A DNA stretch of 64,000 bases, from NCBI RefSeq assembly GCF_019904255.1, contig NZ_CP063203.1:2304001-2368000 (forward strand). Direction: 5' to 3'. This DNA comes from Marixanthomonas sp. SCSIO 43207 (GTDB lineage Bacteria; Bacteroidota; Bacteroidia; Flavobacteriales; Flavobacteriaceae). The notes below the pieces were generated by a model. The model did not search any database, had not been told where the DNA came from, and saw nothing but the letters and a program-made list of their open reading frames with translations. This document shows, piece after piece, positions 1 to 10,100 of this stretch (position 1 is its first letter; each line of letters opens with the position of its first letter). The position numbers were made by a program, and so were the translations under genes.

Positions 1-373
1 GGGAAAGGTTACCAAAAACTTTATTGACTGTGGTGGCACTGTTAGAAATGAACAAGTAGTAAACTTTCAATTATGGGAAGCAGATGATTATGATCACCGC
101 TTACATCCTGAAAAATTACATCATATCATTGAACTGTCACAAAAAACACTCAATATTGAAGATTACCTTGATATAGAAGTAGAATACCAAGGAGCAACGA
201 TTGGTAAATATGGTTTAGATTTTAATGGCAACCACTTTTTACTTACTACCAAACAAACCGACTGCTTGGCAAAAGATGCATGTGGTATTCCGGAGAGTAA
301 ACAAAAGAAAAATCTTTCAGCAATAAATGCTGTTTCTGCTACTTCGTGTGATCCTAATTCAGGTTGTTGTTAA
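1..373 (+). CDS. DUF6428 family protein, 5' end cut by window edge
   Basis: The reading frame enters from the left edge (first full codon at base 2) and stops at 371-373. About 123 residues are visible; the beginning lies outside the window. It resembles DUF6428, a small Bacteroidota family found in arsenic operons; its biochemical role is not known. Cysteines are concentrated near the end (TDCLAKDAC, then SCDPNSGCC at the C-terminus), which would suit binding of arsenite or another thiophilic ion; that is inference. The stop is 16 bases before the ArsC-like gene, so the two are probably co-transcribed with the ACR3 pump. Confidence 0.75.
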   Translation, partial: GKVTKNFIDCGGTVRNEQVVNFQLWEADDYDHRLHPEKLHHIIELSQKTLNIEDYLDIEVEYQGATIGKYGLDFNGNHFLLTTKQTDCLAKDACGIPESKQKKNLSAINAVSATSCDPNSGCC

Positions 374-389
374 TTAAATATCAAATAGT

Positions 390-1004
390 ATGTATTCAAA
401 TTTAAAAGAAACTATTGACTCATTAGACGTTTCAACGCTTTCCAGTGACCGTAAAGAGGTATTACAACCATTGATAAGCTATCTTTCAACACAAATAGAT
501 GAGAAGCAAGCCATTCGCATTGTTTTTATCTGTACACACAATTCTAGACGAAGTCATTTGGCTCAAATATGGATGCAAGCGCTAGCTCACTATCATGGTA
601 TTGATAGATTGAATAGTTATTCGGCTGGTACGCAACAAACGGCTGTTTATGCTTCTGTAATAGAAACATTAAAAGACGCCGGTTTTGCAACCGAAAAACT
701 TTCTGAAGAAGCCAATCCTATTTATGCAGTAAAGTATACCGATAATGAACCTGCAGTCATTGCTTTTTCAAAAGAGTTGGCTTCAACCTTTAACCCAGCA
801 TCTAAGTTTGCTGCAATTATGACGTGTTCACAAGCAGATGAAGGGTGTCCGTTTGTTCCGGGAGCAGAAAAACGTATTCCTATTACCTATGAAGATCCAA
901 AAGTTTTTGATGCTACTGAACAAGAAGAAGAGAAATATAAGGAACGCAGTCTGCAAATAGCGACAGAGTTACACTACGTGTTTCAACAACTATCAAATAA
1001 GTAA
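390..1004 (+). CDS. ArsC-like arsenate reductase / low-molecular-weight phosphatase fold protein
   Basis: A 204-residue cytoplasmic protein of the low-molecular-weight tyrosine phosphatase fold, the fold used by thioredoxin- or thiol-linked arsenate reductases to turn As(V) into As(III). The CX5R loop is CTHNSRR, with Cys48 as the expected nucleophile and Arg54 binding the oxyanion. The segment near residues 143-160 ([12 protein letters not shown]) supplies two more cysteines, and a YEDP motif near 170 provides the general-acid Asp typical of the fold. It lies between DUF6428 and the ACR3 pump, 25 bases before the latter, which favours arsenate reduction over a signalling phosphatase role. 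The longer N-terminal extension, about 40 residues before the loop, is usual in Bacteroidota homologues. Confidence 0.85.
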   Translation: MYSNLKETIDSLDVSTLSSDRKEVLQPLISYLSTQIDEKQAIRIVFICTHNSRRSHLAQIWMQALAHYHGIDRLNSYSAGTQQTAVYASVIETLKDAGFATEKLSEEANPIYAVKYTDNEPAVIAFSKELASTFNPASKFAAIMTCSQADEGCPFVPGAEKRIPITYEDPKVFDATEQEEEKYKERSLQIATELHYVFQQLSNK

Positions 1005-1029
1005 AACCAACATTAATTGTAAATACGGT

Positions 1030-2076
1030 ATGTCAACAAAAAAATTAAGTTTTTTAGATAATTATTTAACGCTTTGGATCTTTATAGCCATGGCAGTGGG
1101 AGTAGGGATAGGGTATTTTTATCCGTCCTTTCCAAAGGTTGTAGATTCTTTTAGTTCTGGTTCTACAAACATTCCTATTGCTATAGGTCTTATTGTAATG
1201 ATGTATCCGCCTTTGGCAAAGGTGAACTTTGCATTATTGCCAAAAGTTTTTAAAAACGTAAAAATCCTTTCCATATCCTTAGTGCTCAATTGGATTATTG
1301 GTCCGGTATTGATGTTTATTCTAGCAATCACCTTTTTACAAGATTATCCAGAATATATGGTAGGGTTAATACTAATTGGTTTAGCACGTTGTATTGCTAT
1401 GGTATTGGTCTGGAATGACTTGGCCGAAGGTAGCAGTGAATATGGAGCGGGATTGGTTGCTTTAAACAGCATTTTTCAAGTGTTTGCCTATAGTTTTTAT
1501 GCCTGGCTTTTTATCACCAAACTACCACCGTTATTTGGCTTTGAAGGAGCAATTGTAGACATTTCTATTGCTACCATTGCAGAAAGTGTAGCTATCTACT
1601 TAGGGATTCCTTTTTTACTGGGAATTTTAAGTAGAGTAATTTTAGTAAAACTGAAGGGAGAAGAGTGGTATACACAAACATTTATTCCGGCAATATCACC
1701 TCTTACCTTGATTGCATTACTGTTTACAATTGTAGTTATGTTTTCCTTAAAGGGCGAATTAATCGTGGAAATTCCAATGGATGTTGTAATCATCGCCATA
1801 CCGTTATTAATCTATTTTGCATTAATGTTTATCATTGGTTTCTTTTTCAGTAAAGCGATGGGGGCAGATTATGATAAAAACGCTGCTATTTCGTTTACCG
1901 CTGCAGGAAACAACTTTGAATTAGCGATAGCAGTGGCTATTGCTGTTTTTGGTCTCAATTCAGGACAGGCATTTGCAGGGGTTATTGGTCCGTTGGTTGA
2001 AGTACCGGCTTTAATACTTCTGGTTCGCGTATCGTTTTGGCTTCGGAAGAAATATTATCTTAAAACAGCTTCATAG
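1030..2076 (+). CDS. acr3: ACR3 family arsenite efflux transporter
   Basis: A 348-residue, roughly ten-helix inner-membrane protein that exports As(III), using the proton motive force in characterised relatives. The family signature [18 protein letters not shown] is present at about 117-134; Cys121 corresponds to the essential cysteine of ACR3 proteins. A second conserved segment, [18 protein letters not shown], lies near residues 297-314. Length is normal for the family. It is the last gene of the DUF6428-ArsC-ACR3 set, and a hairpin follows about 50 bases after the stop. ACR3 is distinguished from ArsB by these signatures and by its size. Confidence 0.93.
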   Translation: MSTKKLSFLDNYLTLWIFIAMAVGVGIGYFYPSFPKVVDSFSSGSTNIPIAIGLIVMMYPPLAKVNFALLPKVFKNVKILSISLVLNWIIGPVLMFILAITFLQDYPEYMVGLILIGLARCIAMVLVWNDLAEGSSEYGAGLVALNSIFQVFAYSFYAWLFITKLPPLFGFEGAIVDISIATIAESVAIYLGIPFLLGILSRVILVKLKGEEWYTQTFIPAISPLTLIALLFTIVVMFSLKGELIVEIPMDVVIIAIPLLIYFALMFIIGFFFSKAMGADYDKNAAISFTAAGNNFELAIAVAIAVFGLNSGQAFAGVIGPLVEVPALILLVRVSFWLRKKYYLKTAS

Positions 2077-2126
2077 TTCGCTATCAGAAAAGCTATAGAC
2101 CTCCTTTTCTACATAAGGTAGCAAAA

Positions 2127-2161
2127 AAAGCATTCGCATACTACACACATGCGAGTGCTTT
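2127..2161. terminator. Hairpin after the arsenic operon
   Basis: A 13-bp stem (AAAGCATTCGCAT paired with ATGCGAGTGCTTT, one G-T pair) encloses a 9-nt loop, 50 bases after the ACR3 stop. The A-run is on the left side, so the strong T-run belongs to the minus strand, while the plus-strand side ends only in TTT. It may still end arsenic operon transcripts, but the polarity is not ideal. Confidence 0.45.
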
Positions 2162-2284
2162 AAGCTGTATGGATTAGACAAATTTTATTGGTTATATATA
2201 CATTCAGCGCACAACGTTTTTATACCTATAGACAGGTATACAGTTAGCCTTATGTTAAAATAGATATTCCTCTTTTTTTAAATT

Positions 2285-2310
2285 AATACATTTGCATTTA
2301 TCAATGTATT
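2285..2310 (+). promoter_or_regulatory. arsR promoter with inverted-repeat operator
   Basis: A perfect 8-bp inverted repeat (AATACATT, 10-nt gap, AATGTATT) lies just before arsR. Inside it is TACATTTG (2287-2294), an exact match to the Bacteroidota -7 box TAnnTTTG. A dimeric repressor bound here would cover the promoter, the usual mode of ArsR autoregulation. No clear -33 TTTG was found, which suits a weak or activated promoter. Confidence 0.6.
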
Positions 2311-2317
2311 TTTAGTG

Positions 2318-2587
2318 ATGAATTTAAAACAAATTGAAAAAATATCAAAAGCACTTGGTGATGTTAATAGACTGAAAATTTTACAGTATATGCAACAGCA
2401 TGAAGGGAAAGTAGAATGCACACAAGCGTGTAACTTACTTACGCTGGCACAACCATCAATTAGTCATCACATTAAAAAATTAGTAGAAGCAGATTTAATC
2501 TTGCAGCATAAAGTAGGACGTAATTATAATTACACCATCAATCAAAAAGTGTGGGATAGATACCAAAAAACACTTGCAAAATTATAG
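2318..2587 (+). CDS. arsR: ArsR family winged-helix repressor
   Basis: An 89-residue winged-helix DNA-binding protein; the recognition region reads LAQPSISHHIKKL. ArsR repressors release DNA when As(III) or a related ion binds. Two cysteines four residues apart in an ECTQAC motif (Cys34 and Cys38 from this start) sit just before the recognition helix, near where classical ArsR proteins carry their metal-sensing cysteines. A GTG codon directly before the ATG (2315) could add one residue; the ATG is preferred. It is the same direction as the pump but separated by about 240 bases with a hairpin and its own promoter. Confidence 0.88.
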   Translation: MNLKQIEKISKALGDVNRLKILQYMQQHEGKVECTQACNLLTLAQPSISHHIKKLVEADLILQHKVGRNYNYTINQKVWDRYQKTLAKL

Positions 2588-2641
2588 CCTTTTTTTACTA
2601 AAATACATTGAAACTTTTAAATATATAAATGAATAAAGCAT

Positions 2642-3652
2642 ATGAATAAAGATATTGCATACTCAATTCTGGAACTAGCAATTATAGGACAAGATAAAAC
2701 CCTTGCAGAAACCCTATCGCATACAGTTGACCTCGCAAAGGCTGCAGATAAAGCCGGTTTCAATCGCTTTTGGTTGGCAGAACACCATAATTCAAAAGCT
2801 ATAGGAAGTAGCGCCACTTCAATCTTAATCGGCAAAGTTGCAGAAAACACTTCAAATATACGAGTTGGCTCGGGTGGTGTAATGCTTCCCAATCATTCCC
2901 CTCTAATAATTGCAGAACAATTTGGAACATTAGGAACATTATACCCTAACAGAATTGATTTAGGACTTGGTAGAGCACCGGGAACAGATCAAGAAACAGC
3001 ACGTGCTATTAAGTCAGATTTTTATCAAGCGGCTATGTCATTTCCGGATGAGGTTGAAAAAATTGAACACTATTTTTCTCCTCAACACGATCACGTAAAA
3101 GTTCGTGCCAATGTTGCCGAAGGAGTTGATGTTCCCATCTATATTTTGGGTTCGAGTTTGGATAGTGCTCATCTTGCAGCCAAGAAAGGATTGCCCTACG
3201 CTTTTGCAAGTCACTTTGCAACACAGCATTTGATGAAAGCTATGGAGGTGTATCATCGTGAGTTTCAACCTTCAAAAGTAGTATCCAAACCCTATACTTT
3301 AGCCGGTGTAAATATTATTATAGCCGATACTGATGAGGAAGCTGAACGAATGTCTACGTCCCTTTATAAAATGATAATAGGTCTGTTAACAGGACAGCGT
3401 GGGTATATGGAGCCTCCGGCAGAAATGACACCACAACTGCGGGAAATGAAAAGCCATCCCTCGGTACAAAACATGCTTAAATATTCTTTTATAGGAACCA
3501 AAGAAACCGTAAAACGAGAGGTGAAACAATTTCTTCAACAAACACAAGTTGATGAACTCATTGCAGTAACCAATACCTACGATCCGGATGCTCGTATCAA
3601 GTCATACATGTATTTTGCTGAAATAATGAAAGAACTAAACGCTGAAGAATAG
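2642..3652 (+). CDS. LLM class flavin-dependent oxidoreductase (YhbW-like)
   Basis: A 336-residue TIM-barrel protein of the bacterial luciferase-like monooxygenase class, which uses FMN supplied by a reductase. It matches the E. coli YhbW type along its length: FWLAEHHN near 39-46, GSGGVMLPNHSPL near 77-89, RIDLGLGRAPGTDQ near 103-116 and YILGSSLDSAHLAA near 166-179. The substrate of this subgroup is unknown. It starts 54 bases after arsR and could be read through from it, but nothing in the protein points to arsenic. A short upstream ATG (2630) runs into a stop after six codons and is not a start. Confidence 0.87.
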   Translation: MNKDIAYSILELAIIGQDKTLAETLSHTVDLAKAADKAGFNRFWLAEHHNSKAIGSSATSILIGKVAENTSNIRVGSGGVMLPNHSPLIIAEQFGTLGTLYPNRIDLGLGRAPGTDQETARAIKSDFYQAAMSFPDEVEKIEHYFSPQHDHVKVRANVAEGVDVPIYILGSSLDSAHLAAKKGLPYAFASHFATQHLMKAMEVYHREFQPSKVVSKPYTLAGVNIIIADTDEEAERMSTSLYKMIIGLLTGQRGYMEPPAEMTPQLREMKSHPSVQNMLKYSFIGTKETVKREVKQFLQQTQVDELIAVTNTYDPDARIKSYMYFAEIMKELNAEE

Positions 3653-3676
3653 TGTATTCTTTACTATATAATCTTC

Positions 3677-4159
3677 TTATTCAATACAATCTCTTTTTAC
3701 CAAAGGAAATGTAGAGGTAAATTCCAAAGCACTCGTGTCCTCAAAAACACGAGTGTTTCCTTGTATAGTTGTTTTTCCATAACCTTCAATTAGGGTATCG
3801 TTTTTTACTTTAAAGGCTATTTGACGCATACTCTTTTTTCCTTCAGATTCAAACGTATAATTTGCTAGGAGTATGTTATTGTTTAAAGTTCCCGTAAATC
3901 TGCCGGTATTTTTATCTTTTTCAGCTAAGGCATACAGTAATATTCCTGAAACAGAATCTTCAAGCTTTGTAACTTGTAACGATATGGTTGATCTATTGGT
4001 ATTATACACATAACAACCTTTTTGTAACCCTTTGGGCTTTTCTTTTTTTAATGTTGTAGTTTCTTCATTGTCTGTTTTTGTAATTTTTTTAGAAGCTTCT
4101 TTACAGCTTACTATTCCTATCAGCAGAATGAAAACTATTATAATAAAATGTCTATGCAT
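3677..4159 (-). CDS. Putative lipoprotein, unknown function
   Basis: A 160-residue protein with a lipoprotein signal: a hydrophobic stretch ending in GIVSC, with Cys19 as the lipidation site. The mature part is Lys/Glu/Thr-rich for about 25 residues and then forms a small predicted beta domain (GCYVYNTNRSTISLQV...). I do not recognise a named family. It faces the flavin monooxygenase gene tail to tail and stands alone on its strand. Confidence 0.7.
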   Translation of the reverse strand: MHRHFIIIVFILLIGIVSCKEASKKITKTDNEETTTLKKEKPKGLQKGCYVYNTNRSTISLQVTKLEDSVSGILLYALAEKDKNTGRFTGTLNNNILLANYTFESEGKKSMRQIAFKVKNDTLIEGYGKTTIQGNTRVFEDTSALEFTSTFPLVKRDCIE

Positions 4160-4455
4160 CGTTAATAATTTTTTTTTTAAATGTATTGGTTATAAAACAT
4201 ACAGTTTTATAAGGTATTTATAAAGTTTTGAATAGTTACTCGTTAAAAAACCGCGTGCTTTCCTACTTACTTAGCTTACCAAAGGGATAAGCAACTGTCA
4301 CATAATAAAATTGTTATGAGTAAAATAGGGCAGTTGTCGTATTTATTAAGATCGTACTATACCGTATTATTGTTTATAGGTAGCGTTACGTGATTTCTGA
4401 AATAAAACGCTATGTATTTAAATAATAGTGTCTATTTGCTTATACAGTCCATACT
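4160..4455. other. Intergenic region, nothing firm
   Basis: About 300 bases between the divergent lipoprotein gene and the next plus-strand gene. It must hold both promoters, but no convincing TAnnTTTG box was found. A 25-codon open stretch (4316-4393) has no supporting features. Confidence 0.5.
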
Positions 4456-6270
4456 ATGAAAAAATCTTTATGTATTAGTTTCTTTTTATTATCTGTAATA
4501 ACCGGTTTTACACAACATGTTGACTGGATTCATGCGCCTGAAAACCCTATACCTAGAGGAAGCAGTTTACAATATCAAAACTTAAAAGGTGCTGTTTTTC
4601 AAGAAAGCATATTAGATTACTATACCAAAGATGGGCAATGGTTTCCTTATAATGCTGAATTTGAAATACGTCGTGATAACCAAGGAAGGGTTATTTACTT
4701 TAAAGATACGTATAATACCTATCAATATGTATATGATAACAAAGGCAGACTACTTGAAGATAAACAAGATAACAATCCCTACCGAGTCTTTGAGTACGAC
4801 TCAAAAAATAGAGTTGTAAAAACCACGTATACCAATCCTAAACATAGTATTGGTACCATAACCTACTCCTATACACAAGATGGTACCAAGTGTACCGTAA
4901 ACGAAATACGTACACACAAAGACGGAGAGATTGTAGTACAAGAAAAACGCTATGACAAGGGGCTACAAATGTACGCTCATACCCAAGGATTTCCGGCAAC
5001 TATATATACCTATGAGTATGATGAGCAAGGTAACTGGATAGTTCGCACGATACTAGATGCCAAAACAAAACAACCGCTTCGAAATAGATTTGATGGTAAA
5101 ATAGCACCACCATCTACCAGAAGCATTATTTATCATAACGAATATGAAAAGGGCTTACAAGCGCTAACGGTACAAATGACAGACCTTACCAACGGGGCTG
5201 TTGCCAATGCGCGTCTTGTACCGATGGTTTTTATTAATGGAAAAGAGCTTAAGAAATCGCTGTTTTCAAGATTTTTAAATGATTATGTGTTTTATGATCC
5301 TATATCAAAAACCTATTACATTGCACGAGATGCTTATTTAGGTACCTATAAAAGAGACCAACAAATTCCGGTAGAAGTTTTAAGTACAGGTCATGAAAAT
5401 GTACTCTTGTTTAACGGCCTTAAAGTAAAAACACTGGAACGTGGTGACGAAGGCGAATTAAAAAACTGGAAATTCATAGATTATGCTAAAAGCTTGGGTG
5501 CTTTCATAAGCACAAACAATTCTGAAAATCGTGCCTATGCTTTTTTAAATATGCCTACGGTTACCAACGAAAAAGTAGTAGCTGTTCCTGGTACAGATAT
5601 TACTGGCTTGTGGTATATGCCAACAAAAGATAAAAAGAACGTATATCTTTTTGAAAATGGTAAGTATGTACGTGGTAAATATGCAATGGTTGGTACCTTA
5701 GCCAACACCAATTCACTTAACCTTGTGGTGTCGGTAGATGGTGCTAAAACGTACGTGTTTCCAGACTATGATAAAGCTGTTGAACAGCAGGTTTATAAAG
5801 CACGGTTGTTTAATCCCGCTACCGATGTATTAAAAAACAAAAATACTACCAGCAGCACACCAGCCACCAGCAACACAACAAAAACGACTACTGTTAGCAA
5901 TACCACAAGCAATACAAGTAAAACCAGTATACCAAAAAAAACCTATCCAAAAAAAGACTACAGCAAGTATGCGTTGAGTACCTTGGCTCAAGGATATCTT
6001 GAAGCATACAGCGTAGACCCTAGTTCAGCTTCACAACACATTACCGATTTAGGTGTTGCTTTAAAAAATCACTACCCAAAAGGCACTAACTTATTTCCTA
6101 AGTTTTTAGCTATTTTGGAAGAAATCTATCACGTAGATAATTTTATTGCATACGAAACATTAATCAATACCAACAAAAGCCTTTTTGAGTACTGTATGGG
6201 TAACTTAAAAAAGCCCATCAAGCAACATTTATCTAGAATCGCTAAAATGAAACTTAAGAACAAACAGTAA
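4456..6270 (+). CDS. Secreted protein with YD-like repeats
   Basis: A 604-residue exported protein with a signal peptide (about 1-20, ending in GFTQ). Residues 70-125 hold short YD-type repeats such as YVYDNKGRLLEDK and FEYDSKNRVVKTTY, related to those of RHS proteins and often found in Bacteroidota surface proteins. The middle is probably beta-rich, followed by a Thr/Ser/Asn low-complexity linker at about 460-495 and a helical C-terminal domain. There is no RHS core or toxin tip, so it is not an RHS toxin. The following membrane protein gene starts 65 bases on and may share the transcript. Function unknown. Confidence 0.7.
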   Translation: MKKSLCISFFLLSVITGFTQHVDWIHAPENPIPRGSSLQYQNLKGAVFQESILDYYTKDGQWFPYNAEFEIRRDNQGRVIYFKDTYNTYQYVYDNKGRLLEDKQDNNPYRVFEYDSKNRVVKTTYTNPKHSIGTITYSYTQDGTKCTVNEIRTHKDGEIVVQEKRYDKGLQMYAHTQGFPATIYTYEYDEQGNWIVRTILDAKTKQPLRNRFDGKIAPPSTRSIIYHNEYEKGLQALTVQMTDLTNGAVANARLVPMVFINGKELKKSLFSRFLNDYVFYDPISKTYYIARDAYLGTYKRDQQIPVEVLSTGHENVLLFNGLKVKTLERGDEGELKNWKFIDYAKSLGAFISTNNSENRAYAFLNMPTVTNEKVVAVPGTDITGLWYMPTKDKKNVYLFENGKYVRGKYAMVGTLANTNSLNLVVSVDGAKTYVFPDYDKAVEQQVYKARLFNPATDVLKNKNTTSSTPATSNTTKTTTVSNTTSNTSKTSIPKKTYPKKDYSKYALSTLAQGYLEAYSVDPSSASQHITDLGVALKNHYPKGTNLFPKFLAILEEIYHVDNFIAYETLINTNKSLFEYCMGNLKKPIKQHLSRIAKMKLKNKQ

Positions 6271-6335
6271 TCAGCACTACATAAAACAGATAAACCTACT
6301 AAGGGATGTACCGAGCATTCACGTTTTAAAGTACT

Positions 6336-6959
6336 ATGAACAAATTACAACAATACTTACTTCAGCAGCGTGCCCATTACAGTACTTGGGAGTTTGCGGT
6401 GTTTGCAGTACTTACATTATTATCTATTGTAAATGGGCAAACTACCGTTTTTTATCTTATCTATTTTTTTTGGTGGAATGAATTGGTACGCATCATCATT
6501 GATAGGTTTTATTATAAAAAAAACCACAATGCAAAAGTAGCCAATACAGGAGCTAAAGGAATAGCGTCATCGCTATTTGTGATGGCTATTTATTTTGTCT
6601 TTATCGTCGTGTTTTTTGGCTTTTTTGCTGTCTCAAAAAATAAAGAGCTTATCATGGTCAATATGGAAGTCTTGTTTTTTCATAACTGGTTTTTCAATGC
6701 CAATCTTCTATTTATTATCATAGAGCGTATTTACTTACATACTACCAAACAGCCTTTACTAGTAGGTTTTGGAGGGTTTACACTTAATATGATTGTAATT
6801 CATATCTCTATTATTTTGGGTGCGTTCATGCTGTTTTTTATAGTAAAACCGTTTCCAAATTTCTTTACTCCTGAAAACCTTTGGGGTTCGGTATTGGTTG
6901 CGCTTCCATTTGTATTATTGAAAATGGCAGGTTCATATGTTATGTCTAAAATTAACTAA
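6336..6959 (+). CDS. Multi-pass membrane protein, unknown function
   Basis: A 207-residue protein with about six hydrophobic segments (for example 19-45, 75-100, 110-130, 140-168 and 180-200) and a basic loop, DRFYYKKNHN. No catalytic motif is evident and I cannot place it in a family with confidence. Its position after the YD-repeat protein gene is the only functional context. Confidence 0.65.
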   Translation: MNKLQQYLLQQRAHYSTWEFAVFAVLTLLSIVNGQTTVFYLIYFFWWNELVRIIIDRFYYKKNHNAKVANTGAKGIASSLFVMAIYFVFIVVFFGFFAVSKNKELIMVNMEVLFFHNWFFNANLLFIIIERIYLHTTKQPLLVGFGGFTLNMIVIHISIILGAFMLFFIVKPFPNFFTPENLWGSVLVALPFVLLKMAGSYVMSKIN

Positions 6960-7100
6960 CAAGTATAAAGGTTTATTTAATTTGTTTCAGAAGAAATACG
7001 CTTGGTTGACAGTGGTTAATATTCAGAATTGTTATATACGGTAGCAGTAGTTCTGAAGAAGGAGTGAGGAACAGTTGTAGATATTTTAGTATAGACAATA

Positions 7101-7135
7101 AAAAAGCCCGAAGAAACAATTCTCCGGGCCTTTTT
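7101..7135 (-). terminator. Terminator of the SprB/HYR gene
   Basis: A GC-rich hairpin (GCCCG ... CGGGC, with a lower stem AAGAA/TTCTC that has one mismatch) has an A-run on one side and a T-run on the other, so it can act in both directions. It lies 24 bases after the stop of the large minus-strand gene and also faces the end of the plus-strand membrane protein gene. Confidence 0.85.
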
Positions 7136-7158
7136 CAAACTATATCAAATGAGTAATA

Positions 7159-10100
7159 TTACTCTTTACTCAACTGTTTGGTAATAGAACCGTTTTCACT
7201 ACTAATGCGTACTAAATACGTAGCGCTTGCTAAGTATGACACATCAATTGTTTTTTGAGTTCCCATACCAGATAGGTTGATGGTGGTTACAACTCTTCCT
7301 GTTATATCATAAATCACAGCTTGTTGTAAGTTACGTTGTGATGGGTTATCAAGAGTTACTTGATTAGTTGCGGGGTTAGGGTATAACTGAACATGGGTTA
7401 AAGACTCGTTTGTTCCAACACCCAATTGACTTTCAACTGTTAATTCAAACGTACAAGTACCTACATTTCCATTGTCGTCTTCTGCCGTTAAGGTAACAGT
7501 ATAAACACCATCACTTATAAGCGCTCCAGGAGCCGGATCTTGTGACGTGATAGTTACAGTATCGGTACAATTATCGGTAGCCGAAGCTTCACCTAATGCA
7601 AAGTAATCTGGTACGGTGTAGAATAAGTTTCCAACACCCGGATCTACCGTTTGGTCTGCTGGACAGCTTACCACCGGCGCCAAGGCATCAACTACAGTTA
7701 CTTCAGCATAACACGTACTTAAGTTACCGTTTACATCGCTTACAAAAACTTGTACGGTTACCGGAGTGCCAATATCAGCACAATCAAATTCAGTGATATC
7801 TACAGCAGTAGTATCAATTCCACACGCATCATCATTAGTAGTAATCACATCACCCGGAAGGAGTGTTGCAGTACCATCTTCACCTAATTCTAATGTAAAG
7901 TCTGTACAAACTAAGTCTGGAGCTACTGTATCTTCAACAGTAACCATAGCCATACATGTAGCTGTGTTACCCGAAGTATCGGTAACGGTTAATTCTACGG
8001 TGTTTATTCCTACATTGCTACAATCAAAAGTATCTATGTCTAAGTCATAACTAGCAATACCACAAGCATCGGTAGAACCACCGTCTACATCCATACCGGT
8101 AATGCTTACCATACCGTTAGCATCTAGCTGAACAGTAATATCTTGACAAAATACTTCTGGTGCGGTTACATCTTCTACTGTTACAACAGCTGTACACGTT
8201 GCTGTGTTTCCGTTTACATCGGTTACTGTTAAGGTAACGTTGTTGTCACCCACGTTGCTGCAATCAAATGTATCTTGATCAATAGCAAGTGTATCTACAC
8301 CACAGGCATCGGTAGAACCACCGTCTAGGTCGGCTGCAGTAATAGAAGCAAATCCAAATTCATCCAACTGTATCGTAATATTTTCACATACCGCTACTGG
8401 GGCTTCATTGTCTTCTACAGTAATATCAAAGCTACAGGTGTTGGTATTTCCATTAGCATCTTCAGCTGTAAACTCGATAGTCGATACTCCAACAGGGAAT
8501 TGACTACCAGAAGGTAATCCTGCTGTTTGAGTTACCGTTACCGTAGCACAATTATCAGTTGCCAAAGCATTCGGGAAGTTTACGGTTGCATAACAATCTC
8601 CTGGGTCGGTACTTACTGTAATATCAGTATTACAAGTAATGCTAGGAGCAATAGTATCTTCTACAGTTACAGTAGTAGTACAAGTGCTTGTGTTTCCTGA
8701 AGTATCGGTAACAGTTAAGGTCACCGTATTGGCTCCAATGTTTGAACAATCAAAATCGGTAATGTCTATAGAAGTGGTGTCAATAGCACAGTTATCTGTT
8801 GAACCGTCATTAATATCAGCCACTGTGATACTTGCTTGACCATTAGCATCTAGCTGAATGGTAAACGGAGCTACACAATTAGCAATCGGATCTACAGTAT
8901 CTTCTACAGTTACAGTGGTTGTACACGTATCGGTGTTTCCTGAATCATCAGTTACGGTTAAGGTAACGGTATTGGCACCTAGGTTTGAACAATCAAAACT
9001 AGTAACATCTATTGAAACAGTATCAATCGTACAGTTATCTGTTGAACCGTCATTAACATCGGCTGCTGTGATACTTGCTTGACCATTCGCATCCAGTTGT
9101 ACCGTAAACGGTGCCACACAGTTTGCCACAGGAGCTTCGGTATCTTCAACAGTAACATCAAATGAACAAGTTGCTGTGTTACCACTGGCGTCTGTAACTT
9201 CAAAAGAGTTGGTTGTTGTACCTACCGGAAATGCACTTCCGCTAGCTAAACCTGCTGTTTGAGTAACTGATAATACATTTTTTTGATATTCAAACACTAC
9301 TTTACTAATAGAACCATTTGTTTCTTGCCAGAAAGTTCCTTGTGGTGCTTGAGTTGAACTAATAGGGTTTTGTGTACCAAGTCGAGTAATAGGAACCGAA
9401 GTACCATTAATCGTGATTGAATTCATTGATGAATATGCATTTACATCGGGTCCTGTACCTCTCGTTCCTAATATGCCAATTACATCTCCGGCAGCAATAG
9501 TAATGTTAACCGGTATAAACCCAGGTTCTGGATTTAAATTGGTATAATACAATAATTCATCATAGCTACTAGTGTTAGACCAAGAAGCTGGTGGAGCAGC
9601 AAATCGCATAACTTGTATGTTTTGCCCTCCATTTGATTGATCTGTAGGAACACGTAATCCTGTTATGGTAAAGTCTTCAGGAGCAACAAAAAAGTAGCCT
9701 CGTGCATTACCTGAAAACGGACTGCTAGGACCACTCATATCAATTGCTTGTGGTGGTGTTGTGCAGTTATCATCTGCTATAGGTGCCGTATAGGTTACAA
9801 TAGCTCCGCAATCTCCCATATCATTGCTAACCATAATATCGGCCGGGCAAGTAAGGGTAGGGGCAATGGTATCTTCAACCGTTACGGTTGTTGTACATGT
9901 GTCGGTATTTCCTGAAGTATCGGTAACGGTCAAGGTAACCGTATTTGCACCAAGGTTTGAACAATCAAAGGTGCTTATATCTATACTCGTACTTGCAATA
10001 GCACAGTTATCTGTACTTCCATTATTAACATCAGCTGCTGTAATACTTGCTTGTCCGCTAGCATCTAGTTGAACCGTAAACGGTGCCGCGCAATTTGCAA

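Noticed and set aside
3646-3660. Hairpin AGAATA-GTG-TATTCT at the end of the flavin monooxygenase gene
   Set aside because: Six AT-rich pairs without a T-run are too weak to call a terminator.
4316-4393. 25-codon open frame in an intergenic region
   Set aside because: No ribosome site, composition signal or recognisable peptide type supports it.
4456-6270. RHS/polymorphic toxin
   Set aside because: Only a few YD-like repeats occur; the RHS core, cleavage motif and a toxin tip are absent.
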